Both the position numbers and the translations under genes were made by a program. The notes beneath the pieces were generated by a model. That model had not been told where the DNA came from. It did no database searches and saw nothing but the letters and a program-made list of their open reading frames with translations. From Myceligenerans salitolerans (GTDB lineage: Bacteria > Actinomycetota > Actinomycetes > Actinomycetales > Cellulomonadaceae), in the NCBI RefSeq assembly GCF_017349295.1, contig NZ_JAFMPK010000047.1, positions 605,469 through 669,468 on the forward strand: a DNA stretch of 64,000 nucleotides. Reading direction: 5' to 3'. Below, piece after piece: positions 9,320 through 18,000 of the stretch. Position 1 is the first letter of the stretch. Every line of letters begins with the position of its first letter.

Positions 9320-9943
9320 TCAGTCTAACGGCCGTGCAGCCTGACCCGGGTCTTCGCCTCGTTCGTGGGCGGGTCCTACTCGCAGGAGAGTAGTCACCTC
9401 GTGACCATCGAGCCTCTCGCGGCCGTGAAGTGCGGCGAGTTCGAGCAGAAAGGCCAGTCCGGCGACCACCCCGCCGCTGCGCCGTACGAGATCCGCCGCA
9501 GCGGCGGCCGTGCCGCCGGTGGCCAGGACATCGTCTACGAGAAGAACACGGGAACCCTCCGGAAGTGTTCCCGTCCGCAGTTCGATCGACGCCGACCCGT
9601 ACTCGAGGTCGTACTCGACCCGCTCGACCGGGGGCGGCAGCTTACCCGCCTTGCGCAGCGGTACGAACCCGACGCCGAGCTTGGTGGCCAGCGGAGCGCC
9701 GAACAGGAACCCCCGCGCCTCCATCCCCGCCACCATGTCGATCTCGCCGAGGCCGGCCACCGCGGCCGCGAACCCGTCGACGACGTCGGCGAGCCCGGCG
9801 GCGTCCGCCAGCAGCGGCGTGATGTCACGGAAGAGGATGCCCTCGGCCGGGTAGTCGGGAACGTCGCGGATCAGGGAGCGTACGCGCGCCGCGCGCTCCG
9901 GCGCGAGGCCGGAGAGAGCGGAGAGAGCGATGTCGTCGGTCAC
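9320..9943 (-). CDS. apt: Adenine phosphoribosyltransferase
   Basis: 207 aa. Converts adenine and PRPP to AMP in purine salvage. The PRPP-binding motif is VLLVDDVLATGGTAAAA, with GILFRDITPLL and GMEARGFLFG also typical. The start is GTG at 9941-9943. TAGGCT (9957-9952 on the minus strand) sits 8 bases before it, indicating leaderless transcription separate from secDF. The terminator at 10001-10034 lies upstream of it. Confidence 0.94.
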   Translation of the reverse strand: MTDDIALSALSGLAPERAARVRSLIRDVPDYPAEGILFRDITPLLADAAGLADVVDGFAAAVAGLGEIDMVAGMEARGFLFGAPLATKLGVGFVPLRKAGKLPPPVERVEYDLEYGSASIELRTGTLPEGSRVLLVDDVLATGGTAAAAADLVRRSGGVVAGLAFLLELAALHGRERLDGHEVTTLLRVGPAHERGEDPGQAARPLD

Positions 9944-10000
9944 GGGACGTGAGCCTACCTGGCGCGTCGACGGCGCCGTCGGGGCGCAGCCGGCACGACG

Positions 10001-10034
10001 CGGCCCCCGCGGGAGGCTTCTCCCGCGGGGGCCG
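10001..10034 (-). terminator. 15-bp GC hairpin after secF
   Basis: Arms at 10001-10015 and 10020-10034 pair perfectly around the loop GCTT. It lies directly 3' of secF (stop at 10055) and before the apt promoter, so it most likely ends the yajC-secD-secF transcript. Confidence 0.75.
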
Positions 10035-10054
10035 ACAGACGTCAGCGTGACCGA

Positions 10055-11146
10055 TCAGCGGCGACGCCGAGGCTGAGCCCGCTGGCCCTGGTGGCTGCCC
10101 GGGATCAGCTGCGACGTACCCGCTGCCGCCGCGGCGAGCGCAGCGTCCGACGCGCCCTCGCTCGCGAGCCCTTCGCGGGCGGCCAGCACCTTGGCCGTGT
10201 GCTCCCTGATCTTCGCGTCGCCCTGCCGGAACATCACGTCCAGCGGCGGGGCGAGGAAGATGGACGACGCCGCGCCGACGGCGATGCCGACGAACAGGGA
10301 CAGCGACAGGTCCTTCAACGTGCCCGCCCCCAGGAGGAACGCACCCACGAAGAGGATGCCCGCCACGGGCAGGAGCGCCACGACCGAGGTGTTGATCGAG
10401 CGCACGAACGTCTGGTTCACCGCGAGGTTGGCCCGCTCGGCGTACGTGCTGCGCGACTGCTCGAGCACCGTCGCGGTGTTCTCGCGGACCTTGTCGAACA
10501 CCACGACCTTGTCGTAGAGCGAGAAGCCGAGGATCGTCAGGAAGCCGATGATCGTCGACGGCGTGACCTCCCAGCCGACCGCGGCGTACACGCCCGCCGA
10601 GACGAGCAGGTCCAGGAGTACCGCGAGGATACCGGCCAGGGCCATCCGCCACGCCCGGAAGTAGAGCGCCATGAAGGCCGCCGCCGCGGCGACGAACACG
10701 AGTGTGCCGATCAGCGCCTTCTGGGAGACACTCTCACCCCAGGTGGGGCCGATGAACCCGGACGTCACCTCACTTGCCGGTACGGCGTAGGCCTCCGCCA
10801 GCGCGTCTCGAACCGCGTTGAGCTCCGTGTCGTCGGTGAGCTCCGCGGTCTGCACACGGACCGCTCCGTCGCCCACCTGCGAGACCAGCACCTCCTGGTT
10901 GGGCGCCACCGAGTGCACGGCGTCGACCGCCGGGTCCTCGTCGGTGGTGGTCGCACCGGAGACGGTGAACTCGGATCCGCCTCGGAAGTCGATGCCGAGG
11001 TTGAGGCCCTGCATCGCGATGATCGCGATCGACGCCGCCGAGAACAGCGCGACGATCGAGAACCAGATCCGCCGCTTCTGCATGATCGGGTACGACCGGT
11101 GGCCGGTGTACAGGTCGTTGCCCCACTGGGCGAAGTTGAACGCCAT
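10055..11146 (-). CDS. secF: Protein translocase subunit SecF
   Basis: 363 aa membrane protein of the SecDF complex, which uses the proton gradient to assist export through SecYEG. The N-terminal membrane helix is followed by LNLGIDFRGGSEFTV, the periplasmic loop, and then a bundle of five helices with GFSLYDKVVVFDKVREN. Its ATG overlaps the secD stop by one base (ATGA), so translation is coupled. The C-terminus has an Arg/Gln-rich cytoplasmic tail. Confidence 0.96.
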   Translation of the reverse strand: MAFNFAQWGNDLYTGHRSYPIMQKRRIWFSIVALFSAASIAIIAMQGLNLGIDFRGGSEFTVSGATTTDEDPAVDAVHSVAPNQEVLVSQVGDGAVRVQTAELTDDTELNAVRDALAEAYAVPASEVTSGFIGPTWGESVSQKALIGTLVFVAAAAAFMALYFRAWRMALAGILAVLLDLLVSAGVYAAVGWEVTPSTIIGFLTILGFSLYDKVVVFDKVRENTATVLEQSRSTYAERANLAVNQTFVRSINTSVVALLPVAGILFVGAFLLGAGTLKDLSLSLFVGIAVGAASSIFLAPPLDVMFRQGDAKIREHTAKVLAAREGLASEGASDAALAAAAAGTSQLIPGSHQGQRAQPRRRR

Positions 11147-13203
11147 CAGAGCTGCTCCTCGTTCTTCGCGGCCTCCGAGGCGGCCTTGCGTTCCGCGGCA
11201 CGCCGCTCCGCGATCGTCATCCTGCGGCCGTCAGGCGCACGAGTGGCGCTCGCCGGGGCAGCACCGCCGCCCGGCACAGCACCACCCGAGGCGGCACCAC
11301 CGCTCGGGACGCTCTGCGCCTGCGCCCCGGCATAGGCCGGCGTCCGCTCGGCGGGCTCGTCCGCCACCTCGACGCTCTCGGACGGGACCTGCGTGGAACC
11401 GGGCTCCCACTCGACCCTGCCGGCGCCCTTGTACCGCGGGCCGCCGGACGACAGCCGCAGCCGGTCCGGCGAGAGGCCCGACCACTTGTGACCGTCGCGG
11501 AAGAACGGGACCTTCGCGAGCAGCTCCATCATCGGGTGCGTGAACCAGATGACGACCAGGATGTCGATCACCGTGGTCAGGCCGAGGGTGAACGCGAAGC
11601 CGCGCACACCGCCGACCGTCATGAAGTACAGGATGATCGCCGAGAGCAGGTTCACGGACTTGGCCGCGTAGATCGTGCGCCGGGCGCGGACCCAGCCGCG
11701 CTGCACCGCGAGACGCAGGGACCGCCCGTCGCGGAGCTCGTCCCTGATGCGTTCGAAGTACACGATGAACGAGTCCGCGGTGAAACCGATGGCGACGATC
11801 AGACCCGCGACACCGGGCAACGACAGGCGGTAGCCCATGCCCCACGACAACAGGGCGATCACGACGTAGGTCATGACGCCGGCGACGATCAGCGAGGCGA
11901 TCGTCAGGCCGCCGAGGGTGCGGTACTGGAACAGCGAGTACACGACCACGAGGATCAGGCCGATGAGCCCGGCGAACAGACCGCGCTGCAGCTGCTCCGT
12001 GCCGAGCGTCGCCGAGATCTGGTTCTGCGACTGGACCTCGAAGGTCAGCGGCAGCGAGCCGAAGCTGAGCTGGTTCGCCAGGGTCGCCGCCGAGTCACGG
12101 GTGAACGTGCCGGAGATCTCCGCCTGGCCGTTCGTGATGATGACGCCCGGGCTCAGCGAGGGAGCCGAGACCACGAGGCCGTCGAGCGTGATCGCGAACT
12201 GGTTCCGGGGCGACTCGAGGCTCTGCAGGCGCTCGGTGGTCTCCCGGAAGGCCGCCGTGCCCTCGTCGTTGAACGTCAGGTTCACGACCCACTCGTTGGT
12301 CTGGACACCGTTCGCGCCGACCCCGAGACCGGAGGACGCCGATGTCAGCTCGGTACCGGCGACCTCGACGGGCCCGAGAATGTACTTGGCGACACCGGTC
12401 TGGTCGCACGTGACCAGCGGCAGGTTCGGGTTGTCGCCGCCGCCGCCCTCCAGGTTCGCCGGGTCGGTGCAGTCGGTCCGGTCGGCCAGCTCCTGCACGG
12501 CGGGCGTGATCTGGGCGAGATCGCTCGGGTCGGTCGGGTCGAGCTCCTCCTGCTCGTCCGCGATCTGCTGCAGCAGCTCCTCGTCCGAGGTGGCGGCATT
12601 GCCCTCCTCGGCGGAGCCCTCGCCGTTCGCGTTCTCACCGTCGGCGTTCGCGTTCTCACCGTCGGCGTTCGCGTTCTCACCGTCGGCGTTCGCGTTCTCG
12701 CCCTGGCCGTCGGCGTTCTCGGAGTCGGCCTCGTCGCCGGACTCACCCTCCGCCTCCGCGCTGGGATCGGCGGTCGCCAGCGGCGACCCCACCGTCAGCA
12801 CCGGCCGGAACTTCATCTGCGCCGCCTTGGAGATCAGCGCGATCGTCTCGTCGTCCACCTCGCCGGGGATCTCGACGATGATCTGCCGGTCGCCCTGGAC
12901 CGCGATGTCCGCCTCGGTGACGCCGTTCGCGTCGACGCGCTGGCGGATCACGCCGACGGCCTCGTCCATGGCCTCCGGCGTGATCTCCGAACCGTCGGAC
13001 GTGACGGCCTGGAGCACGATCTGGGTACCGCCCTGCAGGTCGAGAGCGAGGGCCGGGGCGAGGCTCGCCCCGTCGGGATTCTCTTCGGAGCGCGCGTCGA
13101 GCTGTGATCCGGCCACGAGCACTGCGAGGGGCAGGAGCATCGTGAAGATCGTCATCAGGACGATCGTCCGGACCGGCCGTGAGCGCCGGTTGTCAGTCGC
13201 CAA
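11146..13203 (-). CDS. secD: Protein translocase subunit SecD
   Basis: 685 aa from a TTG at 13203, chosen because it gives MATDNRRSRPVRT, close to the usual SecD start, with an AGAAGAG stretch upstream. A GTG at 13269 would add 22 residues. The sequence has one N-terminal helix, LALDLQGGTQIVLQ (the D-L-x-GG motif), P1 subdomain segments (VDANGVTEADIAVQGDRQIIVEIPG), and the C-terminal export-D bundle (GFTADSFIVYFERIRDE). The periplasmic loop carries an unusual repeated GENANAD tract (see repeat at 12624-12700). Cotranscribed with yajC and secF. Confidence 0.95.
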   Translation of the reverse strand: MATDNRRSRPVRTIVLMTIFTMLLPLAVLVAGSQLDARSEENPDGASLAPALALDLQGGTQIVLQAVTSDGSEITPEAMDEAVGVIRQRVDANGVTEADIAVQGDRQIIVEIPGEVDDETIALISKAAQMKFRPVLTVGSPLATADPSAEAEGESGDEADSENADGQGENANADGENANADGENANADGENANGEGSAEEGNAATSDEELLQQIADEQEELDPTDPSDLAQITPAVQELADRTDCTDPANLEGGGGDNPNLPLVTCDQTGVAKYILGPVEVAGTELTSASSGLGVGANGVQTNEWVVNLTFNDEGTAAFRETTERLQSLESPRNQFAITLDGLVVSAPSLSPGVIITNGQAEISGTFTRDSAATLANQLSFGSLPLTFEVQSQNQISATLGTEQLQRGLFAGLIGLILVVVYSLFQYRTLGGLTIASLIVAGVMTYVVIALLSWGMGYRLSLPGVAGLIVAIGFTADSFIVYFERIRDELRDGRSLRLAVQRGWVRARRTIYAAKSVNLLSAIILYFMTVGGVRGFAFTLGLTTVIDILVVIWFTHPMMELLAKVPFFRDGHKWSGLSPDRLRLSSGGPRYKGAGRVEWEPGSTQVPSESVEVADEPAERTPAYAGAQAQSVPSGGAASGGAVPGGGAAPASATRAPDGRRMTIAERRAAERKAASEAAKNEEQL
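12624..12700 (-). repeat. 21-bp tandem repeat inside secD
   Basis: A 21-bp unit beginning GTTCGCGTTCTCACCGTCGG is repeated about 3.5 times in frame, encoding successive 7-residue units GENANAD in the first large periplasmic loop of SecD. The surrounding region is also acidic and low complexity (EAEGESGDEADSENADG, EGSAEEGNA). In-frame length variation between strains is likely. Confidence 0.85.
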
Positions 13204-13287
13204 CTTTGTCGTCTCTTCTCGGTTGCGCGCCGCCGGGGCGGCACGGGTTCGACGTCGCCGCGGGCTCACACCCCGGCGACGCGGTCG

Positions 13288-13734
13288 TCACTTGCCGTCG
13301 GTGTCGTCGTCCTTACGCGCCTGCTGGTCCCGGTACTCGCGCTGGGCGGAGTCCAGACCCGAGATGTCGTCCGGTACGTCGATCACGTCGGGCCCGATGG
13401 TACTGCCCGAACCTTCTTGCTCGGTGACCTCCGCCGCGTCCGTGTCGTCCGAGTCCTCGGGGACGGGCGTCGCGAACTGCGCCGGGACCTCCTTGACGGC
13501 GGGCATGACCCAGTCGGTCACGTGGCCGTCCGACGACTCGATGCGCACGATCTGCCGGTCCGTGTCGACGGCCACGACGACGCCGACCATGCCGGACTGG
13601 GTCATGACCTCGACCCCGGGCTGCAGGCTCTCACGGAACTCGGCGGCGGCACGCTGCTGCTTGCGGCTGCGGCTCGTGGTGAAGAAGAGCATCGCCGCGA
13701 GCGCGATGATGAGAATGAGGAAGGTGATATCCAC
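13288..13734 (-). CDS. yajC: Preprotein translocase accessory protein YajC
   Basis: 148 aa, GTG start. One N-terminal membrane helix (DITFLILIIALAAMLFF) is followed by RSRKQQRAAAEFRESLQPGV and MTQSGMVGVVVAVDTDRQIV, the characteristic YajC core. The acidic C-terminal tail is longer than in enteric YajC. It is the first gene of the yajC-secD-secF group and lies just downstream of ruvB. Confidence 0.92.
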   Translation of the reverse strand: MDITFLILIIALAAMLFFTTSRSRKQQRAAAEFRESLQPGVEVMTQSGMVGVVVAVDTDRQIVRIESSDGHVTDWVMPAVKEVPAQFATPVPEDSDDTDAAEVTEQEGSGSTIGPDVIDVPDDISGLDSAQREYRDQQARKDDDTDGK

Positions 13735-13776
13735 GTCAGTCCAGTCGAGTTCGGGTGTACGGGGTGCCGACCCAGT

Positions 13777-14901
13777 CTATGCGTCGAAGAGCGTGTCCGT
13801 CGTCGCCCCTGTGGAGATCGCCTCGCCCCCCGGCCGACCGAGGACGTCAGCGGTCTGAGGCGGCGTCAGACCGAGGTGCTCCCAGGCGGCGAGCGTGGCC
13901 ACGCGACCCCGCGGTGTGCGGGCGATGAGGCCCTCCCGCACCAGGTACGGCTCGGCGACGGTCTCGACCGTGTCCGACTCCTCGCCCACGGTCGCCGCCA
14001 GCGTGGTGAGACCGACGGGGCCACCGCCGAATCGCGTGCACAGCGCGGTCAGCACCGACCGGTCGAGCCGGTCCAGCCCGATCGCGTCGACCTCGTACAC
14101 GCGCAGCGCCGACTGCGCCGCGTGCAGGTCGAGCGTCCCGTCGCCACGCACCTGCGCCCAGTCCCGCACCCGGCGCAACAGGCGGTTCGCGACGCGCGGG
14201 GTGCCACGCGAACGCCCCGCGATCTCCGCGGCGGCGGCGGCACCCACCTCCGTCCCGAGCAGGCGGGAGGAGCGCAGGATGACCCGTTCGAGCTCGTCCG
14301 CCGAGTAGAAGTCCATGTGCCCCGTGAACCCGAACCGGTCGCGCAGCGGCGCGGGGAGCAGCCCGGACCGCGTGGTGGCGCCGACGACGGTGAACGGCGG
14401 CAGCGCGAGCGGGATGGCCGAGGCACCTGGCCCCTTGCCGACCACGATGTCGACGCGGAAATCCTCCATCGCGGAGTACAGCAGTTCCTCGGCCGGCCGT
14501 GCGAGACGGTGGATCTCGTCGATGAACAGCACCTCGCTCTCCTCGAGCGAGGAGAGCACCGCCGCGAGATCCCCGGCGTGCTGGATGGCCGGGCCCGAGG
14601 TGATGCGCAGGTTGGAGCCGATCTCGGCGGCGATGATCATCGCCAGCGTCGTCTTGCCCAGCCCGGGCGGCCCGGACAGCAGGACGTGGTCCGGCGCGCT
14701 TCCCCGCGCCACCGCGGCCCGGAGCATGAGCGAGAGCTGCTCGCGCACCACCGGCTGGCCCACGAACTCCTCCAGCCGCTTGGGGCGCAGCGCCGCCTCG
14801 GCCGCACGCTCGACGTCGTCGGACCCGGTGCCCACGAGGCGGGGGGAGTCACTCCCCGGGACGGACGGGCCGGCTGACCCGGTGGTCGTCTCCTCAGCCA
14901 C
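13777..14901 (-). CDS. ruvB: Holliday junction branch migration ATPase RuvB
   Basis: 374 aa, GTG start. AAA+ motor that drives branch migration with RuvA. Walker A is [13 protein letters not shown] and Walker B is LFIDEIHRL, with the RuvB-specific [11 protein letters not shown] and the C-terminal winged helix ([20 protein letters not shown] segment). It overlaps ruvA by 8 bases, so the two are coupled. Confidence 0.96.
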   Translation of the reverse strand: MAEETTTGSAGPSVPGSDSPRLVGTGSDDVERAAEAALRPKRLEEFVGQPVVREQLSLMLRAAVARGSAPDHVLLSGPPGLGKTTLAMIIAAEIGSNLRITSGPAIQHAGDLAAVLSSLEESEVLFIDEIHRLARPAEELLYSAMEDFRVDIVVGKGPGASAIPLALPPFTVVGATTRSGLLPAPLRDRFGFTGHMDFYSADELERVILRSSRLLGTEVGAAAAAEIAGRSRGTPRVANRLLRRVRDWAQVRGDGTLDLHAAQSALRVYEVDAIGLDRLDRSVLTALCTRFGGGPVGLTTLAATVGEESDTVETVAEPYLVREGLIARTPRGRVATLAAWEHLGLTPPQTADVLGRPGGEAISTGATTDTLFDA

Positions 14902-15532
14902 GAGCGCCCCCGAGCGCGCGCAGCGCCGCGCGCAGCGTGGTGGCCACGTCCGCCGGCGCGACGGCGTCCGCCCCCGTCTCGGCGAGCACCTTCGCCACCG
15001 CGTCCTCGGCCGCCTTGGCCGGCCAGCCCAGTCCGGTGAGGGCCTCGACGACCTGCGCGGTCCCGGCGTCGGGCACGGACACGCCCGCGGCCCCCGGAGC
15101 GCCGTCGGGCATCGGCTCGGTGGCGGTGGAGGGCGGGCCGAGCCGGTCGCCGAGCTCCAGGAGGATGCGCTGGGCGCCCTTCTTGCCGATGCCGGGTACC
15201 CGGGTCAGCGCTGCGGCGTCCTCGGCGAAGACGGCGCGGCGCAGGCCCTCGGGCGGGTGGACGGCGAGCATCGCGAGTGCCAGGCGCGGCCCGACGCCGC
15301 TGACGGTCTGCACGATCTCGAAGACGTCCCGCTCGTCGGTGTCGGCGAAGCCGTAGAGGGTCATCGAGTCCTCACGGACCACCATGCTCGTCGCGACCTG
15401 CGCGCTCTCCCCGACGCGTAACCCGGCGAGCGTGCCGGGTGTGGCATGTACCAGGTACCCGACGCCGTTGACGTCCACGACGGCGCGGTCCAGGGTCACG
15501 TGCTGCACGACACCCGTCAGCGATGCGATCAC
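14894..15532 (-). CDS. ruvA: Holliday junction DNA-binding protein RuvA
   Basis: 212 aa, GTG start. [12 protein letters not shown] and [13 protein letters not shown] form the OB fold, followed by helix-hairpin-helix motifs ([29 protein letters not shown]) and the C-terminal domain that contacts RuvB ([15 protein letters not shown]). It is 234 bp downstream of ruvC; that gap holds tandem repeats. Confidence 0.95.
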   Translation of the reverse strand: MIASLTGVVQHVTLDRAVVDVNGVGYLVHATPGTLAGLRVGESAQVATSMVVREDSMTLYGFADTDERDVFEIVQTVSGVGPRLALAMLAVHPPEGLRRAVFAEDAAALTRVPGIGKKGAQRILLELGDRLGPPSTATEPMPDGAPGAAGVSVPDAGTAQVVEALTGLGWPAKAAEDAVAKVLAETGADAVAPADVATTLRAALRALGGARG

Positions 15533-15659
15533 GCCTCTTCCTCCCGTCGGCCTCGTTGGTCGAACGCGTCGAGGCCGTCACCTCGAACGTCCGTGCGATC
15601 CTAACGTGGCTGCCGGCCGGGTCGAGGGAGACGCGCAGGGCGGGCGCGAGGTACCGCCC

Positions 15660-15735
15660 GGCCGACGCGGCACTGCCCCGCCGACGCGGCACTGCCCGGC
15701 CGGAGCGGGACACGGCCCGGCCGACGCAGGGCACC
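15660..15735. repeat. About 19-bp tandem repeats between ruvC and ruvA
   Basis: GCCGACGCGGCACTGCCC occurs twice in direct succession (from 15661 and 15680), followed by two more diverged copies (GCCGGAGCGGGACACGGCCC and GCCGACGCAGGGCAC). The 234-bp gap has no gene. The repeat lies after the ruvC stop and ends about 125 bases before the ruvA start. Confidence 0.7.
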
Positions 15736-15766
15736 GCACGCCGGACCCGAGCCCCGCGGCGTCTCC

Positions 15767-16327
15767 TCAGCCCTTGCGGCGCGCCGCGGCCTCCGCGGCC
15801 GCCCAGGCGCGCTGGGCCGGGGTCAGCTCGTGCCGTTCGCCGCCCTGCAGCGCGCCGGCCGGTCGCCACAGGTGGCAGACCGCGAGCGCGAGCGCGTCCG
15901 CGGCGTCGGCGGGCTTCGGCGGGTCGTCGAGCCGCAGGATGCGGCTGATCATCTTCGTGACCTGAGCCTTGTCGGCCCGGCCCGAGCCGGTCACGGCGGC
16001 CTTGACCTCGCTGGGGGTGTGCAGAGCGACGGGGATGCCGCGACGGGCGGCGGCGAGCATCGCGAGGCCCGCCACCTGCGCGGTCCCTGTCACCGACGCG
16101 ACGTTGTGCTGTGCGAAGACGCGTTCCACGGCGACGACGTCGGGAACGTGGGCCTCGATCCACTCGTCGAGCCCTTCGGCGATCCGTAGGAGCCGGAGGT
16201 CCACCGACAGGTCGGCGTCGGACCGGATCACGCCCACACCGGCCATGCGGGCCCGGCGTCCGGGCAGGGAGTCGACGACGCCGACGCCGCACCTGGTCAG
16301 GCCGGGATCGACTCCGAGAACGCGCAC
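15767..16327 (-). CDS. ruvC: Holliday junction resolvase RuvC
   Basis: 186 aa, GTG start. RNase H-fold endonuclease that cuts Holliday junctions. Asp7 in [16 protein letters not shown] and the glutamate in [13 protein letters not shown] are two of the four metal ligands; the others lie near the C-terminus ([19 protein letters not shown]). First gene of the ruvCAB group, separated from yebC by about 258 bp. Confidence 0.95.
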   Translation of the reverse strand: MRVLGVDPGLTRCGVGVVDSLPGRRARMAGVGVIRSDADLSVDLRLLRIAEGLDEWIEAHVPDVVAVERVFAQHNVASVTGTAQVAGLAMLAAARRGIPVALHTPSEVKAAVTGSGRADKAQVTKMISRILRLDDPPKPADAADALALAVCHLWRPAGALQGGERHELTPAQRAWAAAEAAARRKG

Positions 16328-16584
16328 GCCCTACGATCTCACACGCACCGGAACGTACGGCGTATGCGCGCCGCGAGATCGGGACGGCCACGGATCAGGA
16401 CAGCAGCGACCTGGCGTCGATCTCGACCGGGAACGGTCGTACCGCCTTCAGGACGTCACGTACGGTGTCGGTCGCGACATAGGTCCGCGCGGCGGGACCA
16501 GCGACATCTCGCCGATCGCATGGAGGCCCGACGAGTCCCGCCGCCGGGCACTCCCGTAGGCGGCCCGGCAGCGGGGTGACGCCG
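16328..16584. promoter_or_regulatory. Gap upstream of ruvC
   Basis: 257 bp between the yebC stop and the ruvC start. No gene is supported here. I looked for an actinobacterial SOS box of the CGAAC-N4-GTTCG type and did not find a clear one. It must contain the ruvC promoter unless transcription reads through from yebC. Confidence 0.3.
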
Positions 16585-17346
16585 TCAGTCCTCGGCGTCG
16601 AGAGCTTCCATGACCTCGTCGCTCGCGTCGAAGTTCGCGTAGACGTTCTGCACGTCGTCGCTGTCCTCGAGGGCGTCGATGAGGCGGGTGATCTTCTTCG
16701 CGCCCTCGACGTCGACCTCGACCTGCATCGACGGGTGCCAGACGACGTCGGCGGAGTCGTAGTCGATCCCGGCGTCCTGGATCGCCTTGCGGACGGGCAC
16801 CAGGTCCGTGGCCTCGCTCATCACCTCGATGACCTCGCCGAGGTCCGTGACCTCCTCGGCCCCGGCGTCGAGCGCCGCCATCATGACCTCGTCCTCGCCC
16901 ACGCCGTCGGACTTGGGCACGACGACGAGGCCCTTGCGCGAGAACAGGTACGACACCGAGCCCGGGTCGGCCAGAGAGCCGCCGTTGCGGTTGAACGCGG
17001 TGCGGACCTCGGCGGCGGCGCGGTTCTTGTTGTCCGTGAGGCACTCGACCAGGACGGCGATGCCGTTGTTGCCGTAGCCCTCGTACATGATCGTCTGGTA
17101 GTCGACGGCGTCGGCGCCCTCGCCGGAGCCGCGCTTGACCGCGCGATCGATGTTGTCGTTGGGGACCGACGACTTCTTGGCCTTCTGGATGGCGTCGAAC
17201 AGCGTCGGGTTGCCGGCGGGGTCACCGCCACCGGTGCGGGCCGCGACCTCGATGTTCTTGATGAGCTTCGCGAAGAGCTTGCCACGCTTGGCGTCGATCG
17301 CCGCCTTCTTGTGCTTGGTCGTGGCCCACTTGGAGTGACCTGACAT
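16585..17346 (-). CDS. yebC: YebC/PmpR family protein
   Basis: 253 aa. [33 protein letters not shown] is the invariant family N-terminus, followed by [46 protein letters not shown]. The family has been described as transcriptional regulators and, more recently for some members, as translation factors acting at proline stretches; which applies here cannot be told. Only 7 bp separate it from the pdxT stop, so they share an mRNA. Confidence 0.94.
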   Translation of the reverse strand: MSGHSKWATTKHKKAAIDAKRGKLFAKLIKNIEVAARTGGGDPAGNPTLFDAIQKAKKSSVPNDNIDRAVKRGSGEGADAVDYQTIMYEGYGNNGIAVLVECLTDNKNRAAAEVRTAFNRNGGSLADPGSVSYLFSRKGLVVVPKSDGVGEDEVMMAALDAGAEEVTDLGEVIEVMSEATDLVPVRKAIQDAGIDYDSADVVWHPSMQVEVDVEGAKKITRLIDALEDSDDVQNVYANFDASDEVMEALDAED

Positions 17347-17353
17347 GTACCCG

Positions 17354-17989
17354 TTAACTCCTTCGCGAATCTTCGATGATGCGGGCGAACAGACCGTGCA
17401 CGCGCGCGTCCCCCGTGATCTCCGGGTGGAAGGCGGTGGCGAGCAGCGGGCCCTGCCGTGCTGCGACGATCTTACCGGCGGCGGCCACCGCGCGACCCGA
17501 CGTGTCGGTCGCGGGGATCCGGGCCAGCACCTCCACCTCGGCGCCGGCCTCCTCGATCCAGGGTGCGCGGATGAACGCCGTCCGCACGGGCTCCCCGGGG
17601 ACGCCCGCCATTTCGAGGTCCGTCTCGAAGGAGTCGACCTGCCGCCCGAAGGCGTTGCGCTGCACGACGACGTCCATGCCGCCGAGCGTCCGCTGATCTG
17701 CGGTACCCGAGGTGATGCGGTCCGCGAGCAGGATCATTCCCGCGCACGAGCCGTACACGGGCAGCCCTTCCTTGATCCTCGCCCGCAGCGGTTCCGCCAG
17801 GCCGAACACGTGCAGCAGCTTGTCGATGGTGGTGGACTCCCCACCGGGGAGCACCAGCCCGTCGACCGTCTCCAGCTCCGTGGTGCGGCGCACGGGGATC
17901 CCGCGGGCGCCCACGGCCTCGAGCGCCGCGACGTGCTCCCGGACATCGCCCTGCAGGGCGAGGACTCCGACGGTAAGTGTGCGTGTCAC
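17354..17989 (-). CDS. pdxT: Pyridoxal 5'-phosphate synthase glutaminase subunit
   Basis: 211 aa from the GTG at 17987-17989. Type 1 glutamine amidotransferase that feeds ammonia to PdxS. The start [19 protein letters not shown] matches the family; the nucleophile is Cys82 in [11 protein letters not shown], with [11 protein letters not shown] and the C-terminal His/Glu pair in AFHPEITGD. The usual partner pdxS lies about 10.8 kb away at 28828-29754, separated by the accessory block. Confidence 0.94.
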   Translation of the reverse strand: MTRTLTVGVLALQGDVREHVAALEAVGARGIPVRRTTELETVDGLVLPGGESTTIDKLLHVFGLAEPLRARIKEGLPVYGSCAGMILLADRITSGTADQRTLGGMDVVVQRNAFGRQVDSFETDLEMAGVPGEPVRTAFIRAPWIEEAGAEVEVLARIPATDTSGRAVAAAGKIVAARQGPLLATAFHPEITGDARVHGLFARIIEDSRRS

Positions 17990-18000
17990 GGGAGTCGATC

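Noticed and set aside
12624..12700. Possible CRISPR-like repeat array
   Set aside because: The units are directly adjacent with no spacers, in frame within secD, and encode a peptide repeat.
16328..16584. SOS (LexA) box in front of ruvC
   Set aside because: Looked for CGAAC-N4-GTTCG-type symmetry; only unsupported partial matches such as GGAACGTACGG.
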